The position numbers and the translations under genes were made by a program. 6,392 nucleotides of DNA from Thiobacillus sp. UBA2487 (lineage in GTDB: Bacteria; Pseudomonadota; Gammaproteobacteria; Burkholderiales; Sulfuriferulaceae), in contig DDOT01000104.1 of NCBI GenBank assembly GCA_002341815.1, positions 7,168 through 13,559 on the forward strand, read 5' to 3'. A model generated the notes under the pieces. The model was not told where the DNA came from. It did no database searches and saw only the letters and a program-made list of their open reading frames with translations. Shown here in pieces: positions 4,203 to 6,392 of the stretch; position 1 is the stretch's first letter, and every line of letters starts with the position of its first letter.

Positions 4203-6392
4203 GATGACGGGTTTCTCCGCTACCAAACAGATTGCTGTAACAACGCCCGCACAGACCTGGGTGGTCGGCGTGTTGGCCGACATCGGCCCGATAGTGCCAG
4301 CAGCGTTCACATTTATCATGAGCGCTGGCTATCGCATGGATGTGAGTGGTGTCGTCGTGTGTTGCCGTCAAGGTTGCTGTCGAGGTGATGAAAGCAAACC
4401 GTAGATCAGCTTCAAGTGCCTGTAGTGCGGCAAAATCGGCCGGATTGGCTTCGATGGTGAGTTCGGCTTGCAAGGACGAGCCAATACTGCCTTCGCTGCG
4501 TAAGGTTTCCAAGTCTTTACGGACATCGCCAAGCACACGGCGAATGATAGCCCATCGATCCGTCAGTTCACTGGCGTCTGCTGGTTGCGGAATGGTGTGC
4601 CAAACGTGCATGAATACGCTATCACTGTCATCGCCGGATAACAGTTGCCAGACTTCTTCACCCGTGAAGCTGAGAATCGGTGACATCAAGCGGGTGATGG
4701 CGTGGACAATGTGATACAGCGCATTTTGTGCGGAACGGCGCGCAATGGCGTTGGGTGCGGTGGTGTACAACCGGTCTTTCAGGATGTCCAGGTAGAAGCT
4801 GCCCAAGTCTTCTGAGCAAAAACGGTGCAACCCTTGAACAATGGGATGAAACTCATAGTTGTCGTAGTGTTGACAGACAGTTTGCTGGAAATCACCCAGC
4901 ATGACCATGGCATAGCGGTCGATTTCCAGCCATTCGTCAATGGGTAGTTGGTTGTCAACCGGGTGAAAATCGGCGATGTTGGCCAGCAAAAAGCGCAGGG
5001 TGTTGCGGATACGACGGTAACTGTCGGTTACACGGTCCAAAATGTTTTTGGACAATGACATTTCGCCGGCGTAATCGGTCGATGCCACCCATAAACGTAG
5101 CATATCTGCACCCAAACGGTTGCAAATGTCTTGCGGTTCGATGCCGTTGCCCTTCGATTTGGACATTTTGTGGCCGTTTTCATCAACCGTAAATCCATGC
5201 GTCAACAGGGCTTTGTATGGTGCACGGTCGTTTATGGCGCAACTGGTGAGCATGCTGGATTGAAACCAGCCACGGTGCTGGTCAGAGCCTTCCAGATACA
5301 AGTCAGCCGGCCAGGCCAGTTCAGAACGTTGGCGTAGCACAGCAGCATGGGTGGTGCCGGAATCGAACCAGACATCCAGTGTATCGGTCACTTTGCGCCA
5401 CTCGCCGGCCTCGCTTCCCAGCAATTCGCTGGCATCCAGTGAGAACCATGCCTCAATACCGGATTTTTCAACGCGGAGCGCTACTTCTTCAATCAACTCG
5501 GCCGAACGTGGATGCAATTCGCCGCTAACGCGGTGGACAAACAATGCCATCGGAACGCCCCAGTTGCGTTGACGCGATACGCACCAGTCGGGTCGATTTT
5601 GAATCATGGCGGTTAAACGCGGTTGTCCCCATGCCGGATAAAACGACGTGTTTTGTATGGCTTGCATGGCGAGTTCGCGCAGGGTGTGGCCGGTGATGCC
5701 CGGACGATCCATGCCGATAAACCATTGTGGGGTGGCGCGGAAAATAATCGGCGCTTTGTGTCGCCAGCAATGTGGATAGCTATGGCGCAATTTGGCGTGG
5801 GCCAGCAGCGCATCGACGCGGGTTAATGTGTCCAGAATCGTGGTGTTGGCGGTCCAGACATCCTGACCGCCCACCATGGGGATGTGGGCAAAAAATTTGC
5901 CGTCATCACCCACCGGATTATCCACCGGAAGTTGGTAGTGTGAACCGACCTGCCAGTCTTCCACCCCATGCGCCGGGGCGGTGTGAACCAAACCGGTGCC
6001 AGAGTCGGCGGTGACATGTTCGCCACAAATGATGGGCACTTGCCGATCGAGGAACGGGTGTTGTAGCAGCGTATGTTCTAACTGGCGACCATGGGTTTGG
6101 CCAATCACTTCAACGGATTCAAAGCCATAGCGTTGAATGGCGGCTTCTGCCAAATCGCGCGCCAAAATCAGGACGCCGCGCGGCGTTAAAATCAGGTCGT
6201 AGATAAAATCAGGGTGTACGCTGACGGCTTGATTGGCGGGAAGCGTCCATGGTGTGGTGGTCCAGATGACAGCGTAAACCGGTTCTGGAATATCGGGCAG
6301 GCCGAGCTTGGCGAACAGGTCAGACGGGTTTGCTATTTTGAATGCGACATCAATGGCGGGGGAGGTTTTGTCTTCATATTCCACTTCGGCTT
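4195..6392 (-). CDS. ileS: Isoleucyl-tRNA synthetase, N-terminal part outside window
   Basis: Class I synthetase that charges tRNA-Ile and hydrolyses misactivated valine. The frame stays open to the right edge (last full codons Ala-Glu before Val at 6384-6382), so the start, with the HIGH motif, is missing; by comparison with E. coli (about 938 residues) some 195 residues lie outside. Counting from that Val, the CP1 editing domain shows WTTTPWTLPAN at 41-51 and GTGLVHTAPAHGVEDW at 129-144. RPDWCVSRQRNWGVP and LDVWFDSG belong to the catalytic region, and KMSKS is at 406-410. A tRNA-binding helical domain follows. The C-terminal zinc site has Cys692, Cys695, Cys712 and Cys715 (CERC...CGRC), as in E. 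coli-type bacterial IleRS. The stop overlaps lspA by 8 nt. No damage is seen. Confidence 0.97.
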   Translation of the reverse strand, partial: AEVEYEDKTSPAIDVAFKIANPSDLFAKLGLPDIPEPVYAVIWTTTPWTLPANQAVSVHPDFIYDLILTPRGVLILARDLAEAAIQRYGFESVEVIGQTHGRQLEHTLLQHPFLDRQVPIICGEHVTADSGTGLVHTAPAHGVEDWQVGSHYQLPVDNPVGDDGKFFAHIPMVGGQDVWTANTTILDTLTRVDALLAHAKLRHSYPHCWRHKAPIIFRATPQWFIGMDRPGITGHTLRELAMQAIQNTSFYPAWGQPRLTAMIQNRPDWCVSRQRNWGVPMALFVHRVSGELHPRSAELIEEVALRVEKSGIEAWFSLDASELLGSEAGEWRKVTDTLDVWFDSGTTHAAVLRQRSELAWPADLYLEGSDQHRGWFQSSMLTSCAINDRAPYKALLTHGFTVDENGHKMSKSKGNGIEPQDICNRLGADMLRLWVASTDYAGEMSLSKNILDRVTDSYRRIRNTLRFLLANIADFHPVDNQLPIDEWLEIDRYAMVMLGDFQQTVCQHYDNYEFHPIVQGLHRFCSEDLGSFYLDILKDRLYTTAPNAIARRSAQNALYHIVHAITRLMSPILSFTGEEVWQLLSGDDSDSVFMHVWHTIPQPADASELTDRWAIIRRVLGDVRKDLETLRSEGSIGSSLQAELTIEANPADFAALQALEADLRFAFITSTATLTATHDDTTHIHAIASAHDKCERCWHYRADVGQHADHPGLCGRCYSNLFGSGETRHHV

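Noticed and set aside
4203..4319. Longer lspA starting at ATG 4319
   Set aside because: The extra 39 residues lie wholly inside ileS and do not resemble LspA N-termini; the ATG at 4202 gives a standard start and length.

Overview
The window looks like core chromosome of a beta- or gammaproteobacterium. The evidence is a cytochrome bc1 cluster running straight into sspA-sspB, an SspA of the CPYS/FPHPQLMP type, and an ileS-lspA-ispH operon. Protein flavour and codon use are consistent from end to end. I cannot place it more precisely without a search.

Layout. Plus strand, 1-1484: the 3' part of petB (cytochrome b; its start lies left of the window) followed, with a 1-nt overlap, by complete petC (cytochrome c1). 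A 133-nt gap then holds two strong inverted repeats and a possible sigma70 promoter. Plus strand, 1618-2669: sspA (RNA-polymerase-associated, GST-fold protein) and sspB (ClpXP adaptor). Minus strand, from the right edge back to 2794: ileS (5' part outside the window), lspA and ispH, with coding overlaps of 8 nt and 4 nt that indicate one tightly coupled operon. The two transcription units converge on a 124-nt gap at 2670-2793.

How the genes work together. PetB and PetC are two of the three catalytic subunits of the quinol:cytochrome c oxidoreductase; petA would be expected just upstream. SspA and SspB adjust transcription and proteolysis under stress. IleS charges tRNA-Ile, LspA cleaves lipoprotein signal peptides, and IspH makes the isoprenoid precursors IPP and DMAPP.

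Most unusual point. The convergent gap is not plain intergenic DNA. In a frame different from sspB, 2660-2740 reads CEVIGVVMLSAAGTHRR and so on to a stop, which resembles the C-terminal tail of IS200/IS605 (IS1341-type) TnpB proteins. It is followed by a degenerate right-end-like hairpin ending in GAGTCAAC. I interpret about 2660-2786 as a roughly 127-bp fossil of a tnpB/omegaRNA right end, sitting between the sspB stop and the ispH stop with both genes intact. The rest of the window is well-known housekeeping content; I found no CRISPR array, tRNA, rRNA or intact mobile element.
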